A program made the position numbers and the translations under genes. A DNA stretch of 64,000 nucleotides from Chiua virens (Eukaryota > Basidiomycota > Agaricomycetes > Boletales > Boletaceae): positions 1,364,001 through 1,428,000 of the forward strand of contig JAHNUO010000010.1 in assembly GCA_019787685.1 (NCBI GenBank), in the 5' to 3' direction. This document shows, piece after piece, positions 23,159 through 35,500 of the stretch (the first letter of the stretch is position 1; every line of letters starts with the position of its first letter). The notes under the pieces were generated by a model. It made no database searches, was not told where the DNA came from, and worked only from the letters and a program-made list of their open reading frames with translations.

Positions 23159-26100
23159 ATGGCCGTCGACGAGGATGCCTTTCATGCAGACAATTTTGGA
23201 TGGTTTGGACAATACATCGAAGCCAAAGCAGTCTCCACGAAAGCGCAGATCAATAGACCTAGGCCGTAACGCCAAGGGGAATCACTGAGGTCGACCTTGC
23301 CGTCCTACTGGAGGGCGCAGAGAACTGGGATTGGGCCGACATGGAGGCCGACATTATAACACCCAAGAAGAAGGCTGCGAGTCCGAAAAAGGTGTGTTTC
23401 TTGTCCATCCATGTTCCATCTAACAGTAGTCGTCAGCGCTCCCCAATCAAACGTCAGCGGTCGCCGGTCAAGCCACCACTGACACCGCGTCGGGCTTGCT
23501 CAATTCCGTCTGGTGGGACCAAGCAAGACCTCAATTTGAGCATGGCTGCCCTTCTCGAGGGAGCAGAGACCTGGGATTGGGAAGACATGGAGAACGATTT
23601 TCTCACTCCCGGCCGGAAGCGCGATAAACTCAAGGTGCGGTGGCTCAGTATGGGTTTCTCCCACATTCTGACTTGCACTACAGTCCACGGTTGATCCAGA
23701 GAAAGTCTATACCAAGACCCCCTCCACTCGCTGTGTTGTGGAAGTTGTGGAGGACGATAGCAAGTTTGGCTCCAAGGTTAGTCTTTCTGCCGTTGTTTTT
23801 TGAAATGTCCCTGATGCTGTGAACAGGTATTGTCAGCAAAGACTCAGCCAAATGGGCACCCACGTTCTGTCATACTCCAAGACGATTGGGCAGACTCCGA
23901 CGTTCGGAAAGGTAGGAATCACCACCATGTCATGTCATCTTTTAAATGTTTCATTGTCGCAGGCGATATCATCAATGTCCTTGGACATTTTGACAAAGAG
24001 AATGCCATCGTAATCTCATCTCATGATAATCTTCTCATTCAGCATCCGGATCTACTCTTGACAGCCACAGCCCTCTCAACCGCTCCATATTGCACACGGA
24101 AACCTCTTCTGTCTTCCATGTTACGCTCCTCATGTGATGTGACACCTGCCCTACTCTGGGGTAACATTCTGCACGAAATCATGCAGACATGCCTTGCGAC
24201 TCAACAATGGGATGAATTCTACGTAGAGGGTCTGATCGAGGCAGGCGTCATGAAGAATCTACCCGAAATTGTGAAGATAGGAGTGACGATCGAAGATGCT
24301 AAGCGAGAGGTCAAGCTTCGATCCAAAGGACTCAAGGTATTCTCCGAACGTTACATTGCGGAGAAGCCCAAGGTACGCCGCTAGCTCCTTGATGTACATC
24401 ACAGCCAGAAATATTTACCCTTATAGCCCGATGCTATACTCACTAATACCCGAGCAGCGGCAAATCAGAACTCGCTGCTCGCGATCACGTCGTTGCACGA
24501 CATCGAAGAAGACATATGGTCGCCTACTTATGGTCTTAAAGGCAAACTGGACGCCAGCGTCCAAGCTATCATTGCAGACAGCACTATCAACGAGTATGTC
24601 AAGCAGGGGCCACTTCTCAGTACGCATACCATGCCGTTCGAAATCAAGACTGGTCGGTCCATCGCTGGGATGGAGCATCGCGCACAAACAATGTTGTATA
24701 CACTTCTCGCCGAAGAACGCTACGGGGTCGAAGTGCCGAGTGGACTCCTCTATTATACTCAAAGCGAGGAGGTCGTAAGGGTTCCTCGAGGTAGAAACGA
24801 ACTCCGAGGACTGGTTACCGCCAGAAACGAGATGGCGACGTACATGATGCGCCGTATGGATCAGGGTAAGGCTCCCAAGCCTTTTCTGCCACCCACAATC
24901 GATGACGAACGCACGTGCAAAAAGTGCTTTGCGCTTGACGCTTGCATGCTTTATCGCAAGGCACGTGTCCTTGGTTTGTTTGTCTCCTTCGCTAATGTGA
25001 CTCGCAGGCGGTGGAAAATGTGATTGATGACGCTTCGCCAATCAAGGACGTTTATGATGCCAAGACGTCGCATTTGACCCTAAATCAAGCAGATTTCTTC
25101 AAGCGATGGGAGGCATTGATAGCCCTCGAGGAGCAAGACAGTATCCGGTTCCGCAAAGAGCTGTGGACGATGACACCCCGGGAACGTCAAGAAAGGGGTC
25201 GTTGTTTCAGTGATATGATCCTTGATGAGACATACTTTCCCCCCAGCTTGCCGAGTGCAGGCAAGATACACCGGTATACGTACCGCTTCCTTCGCGAGAA
25301 CGAGAATGATGTCGGCCTGTCTCTCCTCAACGGTCACATGAGCGTGAACGATGCTATTACTGTATCCGTTGATCCGGAGCTCCTCGCACTCGCTCGAGGT
25401 TTCATCGTCAATCTTACGCCACAATTTGTCGTGCTTGGTGTCGACCACGAGCTCAGCGTGGACAAGATTGCTGCGCGCCTGCAAGTGCTGCGCAAGTCCC
25501 GAGGACGGCACATCCGGCCCGTGTTCCGGATCGACAAGGACGAATTATCGGGTATGGGTCGGATCCGTGATAACCTCGCCCAGTTGTTCTACGCTAATGG
25601 GGATACGAAACGTCTCGAGCTTGTTGTGGATCTAAGGAAGCCAACGTTCGAGGACGAGCAAGCGACGCTGGCAACGTTGCGTGACTGTCCCGAGTACGTG
25701 GCCGCAACACGTACGCAGAATCCGGGGCAGGTGGCAGCGATGACGCGCGTGCTGAGTGCAAACGACTATGCGCTGATTCTTGGGATGCCTGGGACCGGCA
25801 AGACGACCGTGATCGCAGCGCTTATTCGGTCGTTTGTCGCCATGGGCAAGACGGTACTGTTGACGTCGTACACCCATTCTGCGGTGGACACAATCTTGCT
25901 CAAGCTCAAGGACGACGACTACGGTATTCTCAGACTGGGCAACGTGGACAAGGTCAGTCCACGTTAGTGCTGTCTTATGTGGAAGATGATGCTCACAGTG
26001 GCACGTATTGCGCAGGTTCACCCAGATGTTCGCCAGTTTTCAGAGGCAGGGACAAGAGCAGCAAAGACGATTGAACAGCTCGAGAATCGGCTTATGTCAC

Positions 26101-27450
26101 CGCCTGTCGTGGCCACCACGTGTTTGACGATCGACCAGTGAGTATTGGGTCGGCCGATGGGTTAGTGCCAGTATTGAGATAATTGCAGCCCTGTGTTTTT
26201 CCGAAGGACGTTCGACTATTGTATCATCGACGAGGCGTCTCAGATAACGCTCCCGACGTGTCTCGGTCCGTTGCGCTTCGCGGATAAGTTCGTGCTCGTT
26301 GGGGACCACTTTCAGCTTCCACCATTGGTAAATTTCATTCTCGGACGATGGTATTATGGCATTGACACCTTCCAGGTACGCAACCTCGCTGCACGAAAGG
26401 GTGGTCTCGAAGTCTCGCTCTTCCGAAGACTTTCCGAGGCGCACCCTCATGCGGTCGTTGATCTAACTCATCAATACCGTATGAACGAGGACATCATGTT
26501 ATTGTCCAACAAATTGATTTATGGAGACCGTCTCTGTTGTGGTTCGGAAGCGGTCGCGAAACGGAGTTTGGTACTCCCTGATAAGAGGTTCATCGACACT
26601 CTCCGTGGGACGAGCGGATGCCTGTGCGACGAGGGCAAATGCTGGCTAGCACGGCTTTTGGACGAAAAGTGAGCCATTGGCGATGTTATACTTTTCAACC
26701 GCGTTAACCGTGACGTGACACTAGTTGCAAAGCCGTCTTTGTGGACACGGACCGCGTCCCCGCGTTTGATTCTCGCGTAGGGGACCTCGTCCAGAACGAA
26801 GTGGAAGGCAAACTAGTGTACCAGATCGTCGAATCCCTATTGCGAAGCGGTATCGAGGAACGACAGATCGGAATCATGTCGCTGTACCGTCAGCAGATCA
26901 AGTTACTTTCACATCTCTTGCAGGACAAGAAACACATTGAGATTTTAACGGCGGACAGGAGTCAGGGGAGGGACAAAGACTGTGTCATTATTTCGATGGT
27001 GCGGTCCAACGACCGAAGCGATGTACGTCGACCGCGCTCTTGTCTTATGTCTGTTGTGCCTGACGTGACGTGCATGGGCAGGTCGGCGATCTGTTGAAGG
27101 ATTGGCGACGCGTCAATGTGTCATTTACGCGTGCTCAGTCCAAACTGATCATTTTAGGATCGCGGAGGACGCTCTGCGGGACACCCTTGTTGGCCGAGTT
27201 TCTGCAGTTGATGGACGAGCGAGGATGGATACTGCAGTTGGGAGAGGGGGCGGAGAGTACGCATCCGGTGGTGGCGCCACCGAGGGTGGCCGTTGTGGGG
27301 AAGCAAGGTGGGAAGCGGGGTGGTGAGAATGGTGACGGGGATGGGGTAGGGACGCCACCGAAAAAGTCGAGGACGCCTACGGCAAGGGATGGGGTGTTGA
27401 GGGGGCGGCCGATATTACAGGATGTGGTCAATGGGGAATTGTGCCAGTGA
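23159..27450 (+). CDS. DNA2: DNA replication ATP-dependent helicase/nuclease DNA2
   Basis: DNA2 trims long flaps during Okazaki fragment maturation and resects double-strand breaks. Nuclease features appear in order: first Fe-S cysteine in [33 protein letters not shown] (catalytic Asp), [10 protein letters not shown] (Glu and Lys), then three Fe-S cysteines in [16 protein letters not shown]. Helicase superfamily 1 motifs follow: GMPGTGKTT (Walker A, about 25790), [10 protein letters not shown] (Walker B), [40 protein letters not shown] and [15 protein letters not shown]. All key residues are present. Short introns interrupt it, for example GTAAATTTC to TTCCAG near 26328-26374. The stop is at 27448-27450. 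The N-terminus is uncertain: ATG 23159 opens MAVDEDAF, but a PCNA-motif-like [10 protein letters not shown] lies in another frame, and the frame is regained before 23279. ATG 23341 is a conservative start. The acidic block near the N-terminus is duplicated. Confidence 0.93.
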
Positions 27451-27572
27451 TTTGCCTCATGGACGATTAGACTTTGATTTATTGTAATTAGTTGGATTTA
27501 GATGTACAGGGAATACTAGTCTCCAGGAATAATTCTACTCTCGGCCGAGTTCCGTGACGAGGGTAACACTCC

Positions 27573-29553
27573 TCATCTATGACGACTACAAATCTCAGAT
27601 GTACTAGATGAAGAAAAAGGGAACGACATCATACAACGCAAGAGCAAGACTATTACTAGAGAGAAAGAAAAAGAGAGGAGAGAGAAAAGGATTCGTATGC
27701 TCATCGGATTAGTATCAATGCCTCTACCTCCCCATAGCCAAAAAAAAGGATCGACAAGACGAGGAAAGAAATTCGTGACCTGGCGAACCTCATCAGGCGG
27801 CGAGCACGCCATCGAACGAGGAAGACGCACCAGCGTCAACATGTCTCTCGCCAGCTTACATGTCGCATCCCCGACGTGCCCGTAATCGGTGATACGTGTG
27901 GGTGTACAGGCACGGGAGGTCGACCCGGATAAATCGGCACCCACGTCCCTTGTTCCTTGTCGGTAATGCGTGAAGGGTACATACATTGGAGGCGGGTAAG
28001 GCGAGACAGCGATGATCGCGGGGGGTGGCCCAAGAGGTGGCAGTGCATGTACTGAACGAGTTGACGACGGATGTAGGTGGTAATGCGCGTGCGCAATTGC
28101 CATTCGGCGCGTTAGTCAAGTGTGGAAGGCCAGAGGAAGGCCTGATGGGGGACGTCGCTACAGTCGACGCGGGCACATAGCACGTGGCAGTCTCAGCACT
28201 CGCGCCAGTTTGACCCTGAGAGCGTGAGGGCTGCGACACAGTCAGAACTAGGAAGGGCGTGATACCAGAGTTCGTCATCGCCTCACTTCTTGAAGCATTG
28301 TGAACAATGCGTGTCCGAGCCCGATGTCGTTCCACTGTTCTTCCCTCCCGACGCAGACGAACTAATCTCAGAAGACTTGACACTCGTTGCTTGACCCTCA
28401 GGGATCACAGACTCCCCAAACCCGTGAGGATCCTTACGGAGCCCATTGCCAGGACTCATCAGTGGCGAGGACTACCCGGCAGCATCTTCATAAGCAGAAG
28501 AGTCCGAATTGCCCATTCTGAAGTTCACCTTTGGCTTGCCTTGGTCACCCAGGCTGAGATCCTTTCCAGACGACAGAGATACCGCGTGACCATCCTCGCA
28601 AGTATAGTTTGCGCAGACATTCCCTCGCTGGACGAAGAGATAGATAGTCGCGACAAGGACCCTTGACGGCAAGAGCCATTCAGTGAAGGGAACACCACAG
28701 CCTTTGAGGATCCAGGACGGGAGTCCGACGAGGTGGATGACATAGAGGGGGAACCAGACGCGGAGAGTCGATCGAGGAGTTTAACTGGCGTGGTGAGGTC
28801 CGATATACCAACCACGACAGCTGCAGCCGCGTGCGCATCATTGCTCTCGATGTCATCCACGTCTACTTCATCGTCTCCGCGGACTTGTAGTCCTTCTACA
28901 CAATCCGACGTCGTGCTCGCTCCGATGGGTGTATGCGGCGGCGGATCCGAGTCCGTCGTTGTCGTCGTTGATTCATAATCATGATCCTCCGTCTCTTTGT
29001 CGCGGTCATGACTCAGTTCGTGTTCGTCCCGAGCTAACAGCGACTTGGTGTGCTGCCGAGAAGACTGGGATGGACGCATTGAAGTAGGGGTAACAGGGGA
29101 AGCGAAACCGTGTGAATGAGGCGCACCTGAAAGCACATAGCATACAATCCATCAGCATCCCATTGGAAGATCACAGACGATACAGAGGCAAATACATTTG
29201 AAGAAACAGAAGGACGATCAACGTCGAACGATGATGACAAGGAAATGCACAAAGGTACCAAACATGCCAACTCACCGATGGGCGGAGCACTATACCAATA
29301 TCCATGTCCCTGTGCCGACGCAACGCGACTACCCGGAAACCATGGTGGAAACTGTATTGGTGGATGGGGCTTTCGTCGCTTCAGAGTGTTGGGTGCGGAT
29401 TTGCAGATCGAAGGCACACATGCAGACACGGCCGTGATGGAGACGGTGGCGGGAGATGGATGGCAGATTTGCGCGATGTCGATGAGCTGCGAGAGAGAAG
29501 GGAATACTTTCCCACGCGTCTTCTACTTTCTCCATCGAATCCATAATCGACAT
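27573..29553 (-). CDS. uncharacterised low-complexity protein, multi-exon
   Basis: Several minus-strand frames look like exons of one gene. One clear junction joins PHPPIQFPPWFPGSRVA (ending at a GTGAGT donor near 29276) to APHSHGFASPVTPTSM (starting near 29127) with matching phase. The following exon is rich in Asp, Glu, Ser and Thr (DRDKETEDHDYESTTTTT) and then Ser-rich. A downstream frame (28103-27573) is rich in His, Pro and Tyr. Such composition suits a nuclear regulatory protein, but no domain is recognised and start and end are not fixed. Confidence 0.35.
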
Positions 29554-29949
29554 TTCCAGAAAGCTTTGCTGAATTCACAAGCGGAGACAAGGTACCGCTC
29601 AAGTATGTTCAGATCGACACCGTCACGCACTTACCCACCGTATACAACCCTCACGATCATGTTCGACTGTCCTCGAACGAAGTGACCATCAACTCCAAGG
29701 CTACACTGGAATATCTATTCAAGAACTCATGTGCTTCCCGTATCACGAAACTTTGCATGTCCCAACGCAACCTTCACATGCGCCGTTTTCGACTTTTCGC
29801 GGGGCTCGGGTATTGGCCAGGAGATATTCGAATATTGGAGCTGGGTGGCACCCAGTGGGTTCTCATCGTGCATCACGTCATGACTGCTCTGCTCACGGAC
29901 TCTCAGGCACGTGTTTACCACCATGGGTCTTGCGCCATAAGGCATCGGG

Positions 29950-31400
29950 TGTGTCGTGGGTGCTCGGGTCGGATTCGAGCCATGCACTGCAACATCCGTG
30001 CCACCATTATTACATGGTGGCACATTACACCAAAATCAGGCCCCAGGGTTCCTGGCAAGCGGGGTGTCGCCACCGCCTGGCTGTGCGAGTGAGAAAAAGG
30101 TGGATCGTCTGAAAATCATGTTGGAAGTGTGGCCGTCATTGATCGCACCGGCGTATGACTGATACTCGTTGCAGCTCACAAAATCGTACAAACGGTTCAA
30201 AAAGTACAATTCGACGACGAGTCAGGACAGGTTGACGTTGCGGGTCGCGTGTCGCATCGTACATACGTATTACGAGTCGGGCAGATTTGAACTCAGTATT
30301 CGGTACGTGTAGCGAGCGTGTGTTGGTCTCAGGACTGATGGGATACGATAGGTCCTCTGAACAGATCGCCAAGATTTACTGATGGGAACAATGGAATGCC
30401 GTGCTTCGTCCACTATTTGATGTGGTACGCGTGTGCGAGGCAGGTAGACATGATTGGGTATGGTACGTGGGCGGATGGGTCTATGTCGCCTACTGATTTT
30501 CCCCTTCGATAGGCAACATGGACGAGCCCGGGACGCCGCAAGACGATCTACTCGCACTTCTCAAGGTAAGATGTGAGTCAAAGTGTACGAGTTTTCCACT
30601 CAATATTCAAGATTAGAATTCTGTTCCATTTCCCACAGAGGACTCATCATTATTGTCGGCCTCAAATCCATTCGTACGTGCTACTGTGGCAACCGACAAC
30701 TTTTACGTAGTCAACATCTCGGCAGCGGGTTGGAAACCTGAATGGACGAAGGGCTGCCTCTAAGGGTTCGCTGTCCGCGACGCCGGAGGCGATGATCTCG
30801 GCTCCCGATCGACTCTTATGATTCTCGGACGAATGTACACCAGTCACCCTCACGACTGGACCCGGTGTGGTCGTGCCGCTGGGTCAGATACGGGAGAGCA
30901 GCTGATCGAGTTTGGGGTACTCTCGAGGTGGCGACCACGGCAGAGCGCGCTTGTCTCGGACGTGCCCGGTGATGTCAGCGTAGATGTTCTCCCCGTCGCT
31001 TGAGCCGCGTGCGACCAGTGTTGTTTATTCCCGCGACGAGGGAGAATCCTGCGAGCGTCCTGTAAATATCTGAGCTCTGGAGAGGGTTCGTTGCTGATGC
31101 ACGGGGGACATTCAGTATGCAACAACCTGCTCTAACTGTCAGCCTCGTTTTCACACCAAGACCTGGTGGTATTGAATCAGGCGTACCTCATCGCGGTCAA
31201 GATCACGAATACGGACCATCGCACGCTGGACGTGGTCGTCGATGCGTTCTTGCAGCTAATCGATGTGGACGAGGCAGGTGCTTTGCCATGTCGTATCGGT
31301 GTTCCGATCCCGATTGCTGACTACGCACACCAGAGATCGTTGGGCTTGATCAAGGGCCTTCAGTTTTGGATGGTGTGGCCAGTGGTCTCCGTCGTGTAGA
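29950..31400 (+). pseudogene. TRAPPC11-like (foie gras/gryzun) remnant
   Basis: Fragments resemble the TRAPP-complex subunit TRAPPC11, which acts in ER-to-Golgi transport. In order: ASEKKVDRLKIMLE, LTKSYKRFKKYNSTTSQDRL with TLRVACRIVHTYYESGRFEL, IAKIY-stop-WEQWNAVLRPLFD, DLLALLK, and a gryzun-like segment VVLNQAYLIAVKITNTDHRT (about 31160-31230). The TGA in the third fragment (near 30380) replaces a codon that should be sense, and other parts change frame. The N-terminal portion was not found. The assignment rests on pattern memory of the family, so it is moderate. This looks like a decayed partial copy. Confidence 0.5.
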
Positions 31401-31761
31401 CTACGGCGTTTCCGGACAATGGTGCGTCGAGGAATCAGATGATGGATGTCTCTGTCCAGTCGAATATGACGGGTAGGGGGTCTGGCGATCAACCACGACA
31501 CTGGGGGACTTGCTGATGCCTGATGTCGAGTGCGTACGGTTTTCGGGCATCAGGATGCGGTGTACCAGCGATCATTGGGGGCGTTGCCGGGACCAGTGGA
31601 TTTCGGGGTGCTTCAAGATGACTGGGGGATGGGCGGGGGGAGGCATTGATCGCGACGGTGGTGGAGTGTGTGGCAACGTGTGGGGTTGAAGAGGTGGTGT
31701 TGCACCGCTGTTGCGTGTGTTCTTGCTCATTATCTTTGGATGCGGGATGGGTGGGTTAGGA

Positions 31762-31944
31762 GGGATGACCGTCGCGTCCTCTTTTCAAGCCAGCGCAACC
31801 CGACAAATGCCCCAAACGGCGAGATATTCTGCAGAACACACTTTCGGGGATGCTGAACCCGAGAGTGTGTTCTGCAGAATATCTCGCCGTTTGGGGCGTT
31901 TGTCGGGTTGCGCTGGCTTGAAAAGAGGACGCGACGGTCATCCC
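31762..31944. repeat. near-perfect palindrome, 87-bp arms with 9-bp loop
   Basis: Left arm 31762-31848 and right arm 31858-31944 are reverse complements with about two mismatches (an a/g difference near 31807 and one near 31842). The loop is about nine bases. A transcript would form a long, almost perfect hairpin. No target-site duplication was identified. It may be a small foldback/MITE-type element or an inverted duplication. Confidence 0.9.
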
Positions 31945-32546
31945 CGGACCGGAAGGGGTAAGCAATGTTTATTCTTTTACGACGAGTATGGTAACACAAC
32001 AGGTATAAGGATCTATCAGGGAGACGGTATGGACCTCTCTCGTCGACCCATGTTGCACTGCCAACGCTCAGTCTGCCACGCTCCACGGCCGTCGCGTTGT
32101 TCAGTTCCCTGCTGTCGCGAAACTGCATATGCCAGTCTTGATGACTTCGACGATGCGGAAACGGGATGCGAACCGGTCGGCGGGTATCTGTGGACCCACA
32201 GCCATCGGACGAATTCGTGGTGGGTGGGGATGGATGTCCGAGTCGTTGGTATTGACGCGGGTGATGAGGCGGTGGCATGCAATAGCGATCGAATGTGGGT
32301 GTGTAAAGGTGGTTGATCATTGGCGGGGTACGGCGAGGATGTGTGATTGCGCTGGGGGAACATGTAGACGATGGACAGGGACAGACGGTGTTGGTGTCGT
32401 GATGCTAGTCTGTCTAGATATGTAGTAAATTGGGATGTCACGGTCACAAGGATGTCACGATATCAATCAATGGTGTTGTGCGTTGTTGACACGGACTCTT
32501 TCTCTCGCAGAATCTCAGTCGACAAAACGAACGAGCAACAACTAGA
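31945..32546. other. upstream region of the G-domain gene, no supportable gene
   Basis: Overlapping frames exist on both strands but none has recognisable motifs. The region ends with the start of the G-domain gene. Confidence 0.4.
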
Positions 32547-35500
32547 ATGAAAAGGCTTATAGCTCGCCTCCCGTGCTATCGATCGAAGGCTCCTGCGAGA
32601 CCTTTCGCAGAACCTCCCATAGAAGAATTCTCAGCAGAACAACTCCCCGTAGAACAATCCCGTTCAGAACCACCCCCTGCGGAACAATCCCTCGATGAAC
32701 AATCCCTCGAAGAATCATCCGCAGAATCACTTGAATCACTCGCAGAACTTCCCAGCGCAGAGTTTATGCAGATCGACAGCACCAGAAAGAAATTCGGACG
32801 CTTTAGAATCCTTATCGTCGGCCGGGCCAACGCTGGGAAGACCACGATTCTCAAGCAAATCTGTAACTCTACGGAAGATCCAGTGATCTACGATCCACGC
32901 GGAAAAAAGGTCTGCTCAAACTTCATGCGACAACGTCTGTCATGATCCGGGCGTACTGATGGTCGGTACTCAGGTTAATCTGGAAAAGCTCCAGGAATCC
33001 AGGGACGTGAGTGTACATGGTTGTGGAAGACCTCTTTATCAGTATCATTTGGTTGACACATCCCAAGCGCGGAATACATGATATTGAGAATGAACTGGTC
33101 TTCCGAAGCAACCCAAATTTCGTTTTTCACGACTCGCAGGGCTTCGAAGCCGGGAGTATAGAAGAGTTCGAGCAGATGAGGCACTTTGTCTCAGACCGTG
33201 CAAAGACAAGATTCCTCAAGAAACGAATCCATGCTATATGGTACTCAGGGGTAACAACATTTGTGCCACACCATTATTGACATGTTGCCGAGTAGGTATT
33301 GTATTCCAATGGACCAATACCACCGGGCTGTGTTGACTGCAGAGGAGAAGTTTTTTGGTGATTGTGACACAGGGAATGGTAAGATTTACAAAGGTATAAT
33401 GTACCCTTTCTGATATTGTTTTCTGTTTGTGCTGGCAGTGCCTGTTGTACTTGTATTCACCAAATGTGATGCACTCTTGGTGCAAGGGATTGCAGCCTTG
33501 ACACCTGAGGAGACACAGCTACCTCAAGAGGAAAAGGTTGTGAAGGGACAGCACAATGCCAATATGTTGCTGAAAGAGAACACTACATGGGAGAGGGTAC
33601 AAAGGATGAAATATCCACCAAAAATATGTGTGGAGTTAAAGGGTGTGTGTGGATACATATTCTGGATTGGTTGGAACTGATCTTAAATAAAACAGACCTG
33701 CACAGGTCTAATGAGGGGTGTATACTTCTCTTAGAAAGAACTGTAGTGGCCTTGGATGGAGAAGCATTGCAGATGCTGCTTGTGACTACACAGTGCACAA
33801 ACATCATGCTTTGCATTGAGTATGCTTTGAAAAGGTAATTAATGGGAACTGCATAACATTTGGTTATATGTATTAAAATATCTTACAGTGCCTTGATACC
33901 TTTCATTGCTGAGAGACATGAAAAGGATGAATCACTGACAGATTCTGAACAGCAAGAGTTGGTGAAAGCAATTGGATCATGGTTTCCAAATGTTAAGGTG
34001 TGCAATCATCTATACAGTGAAAATGACAAACATGGTAAACAAAATCCCCCCCTGTTGTCTCATGCATAGGGTGTAAGTGCTCTGATTGTGAATGGGGTTC
34101 CAGAAGGATGCTGATCCATGCCCCTCTGTCCTGGCCTCTGTCCTCTGATTCATAGGAAGTAAGTGCTCTGATTGTGAATGGGGTTCCAGAAGGATGCTGA
34201 TCCATGCCCCTCTGTCCTGGCCTCTGTCCTCTGATTCATAGGGAGTAAGTGCTCTGATTGTGAATGGGGTTCCAGAAGGATGCTGATCCATGCCCCTCTG
34301 TCCTGGCCTCTGTCCTCTGATTCATAGGAAGTAAGTGCTCTGATTGTGAATGGGGTTCCAGAAGGATGCTGATCCATGCCCCTCTGTCCTGGCCTCTGTC
34401 CTCTGATTCATAGTGGGTAAGTGCTCTGATTGTGAATGGGGTTCCAGAAGGATGCTGATCCATGCCCCTCTGTCCTGGCCTCTGTCCTCTGATTCATAGG
34501 GAGTAAGTGCTCTGATTGTGAATGGGGTTCCAGAAGGATGCTGATCCATGCCCCTCTGTCCTGGCCTCTGTCCTCTGATTCATAGGGAGTAAGTGCTCTG
34601 ATTGTGAATGGGGTTCCAGAAGGATGCTGATCCATGCCCCTCTGTCCTGGCCTCTGTCCTCTGATTCATAGGAAGTAAGTGCTCTGATTGTGAATGGGGT
34701 TCCAGAAGGATGCTGATCCATGCCCCTCTGTCCTGGCCTCTGTCCTCTGATTCATAGTGGGTAAGTGCTCTGATTGTGAATGGGGTTCCAGAAGGATGCT
34801 GATCCATGCCCCTCTGTCCTGGCCTCTGTCCTCTGATTCATAGTTTGTAAGTGCTCTGATTGTGAATGGGGTTCCAGAAGGATGCTGATCCATGCCCCTC
34901 TGTCCTGGCCTCTGTCCTCTGATTCATAGGAAGTAAGTGCTCTGATTGTGAATGGGGTTCCAGAAGGATGCTGATCCATGCCCCTCTGTCCTGGCCTCTG
35001 TCCTCTGATTCATAGTTTGTAAGTGCTCTGATTGTGAATGGGGTTCCAGAAGGATGCTGATCCATGCCCCTCTGTCCTGGCCTCTGTCCTCTGATTCATA
35101 GTTTGTAAGTGCTCTGATTGTGAATGGGGTTCCAGAAGGATGCTGATCCATGCCCCTCTGTCCTGGCCTCTGTCCTCTGATTCATAGAGAGTAAGTGCTC
35201 TGATTGTGAATGGGGTTCCAGAAGGATGCTGATCCATGCCCCTCTGTCCTGGCCTCTGTCCTCTGATTCATAGAGAGTAAGTGCTCTGATTGTGAATGGG
35301 GTTCCAGAAGGATGCTGATCCATGCCCCTCTGTCCTGGCCTCTGTCCTCTGATTCATAGGAAGTAAGTGCTCTGATTGTGAATGGGGTTCCAGAAGGATG
35401 CTGATCCATGCCCCTCTGTCCTGGCCTCTGTCCTCTGATTCATAGTGGGTAAGTGCTCTGATTGTGAATGGGGTTCCAGAAGGATGCTGATCCATGCCCC

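Noticed and set aside
29998..30023. Small 10-bp-arm hairpin
   Set aside because: Perfect but short, with no poly-T or other context suggesting a terminator or RNA gene.
31711..32316. Long plus-strand frame covering the palindrome
   Set aside because: Its openness comes from the inverted repeat and GC-rich sequence; no motifs, and the mirrored minus-strand frame is equally open.
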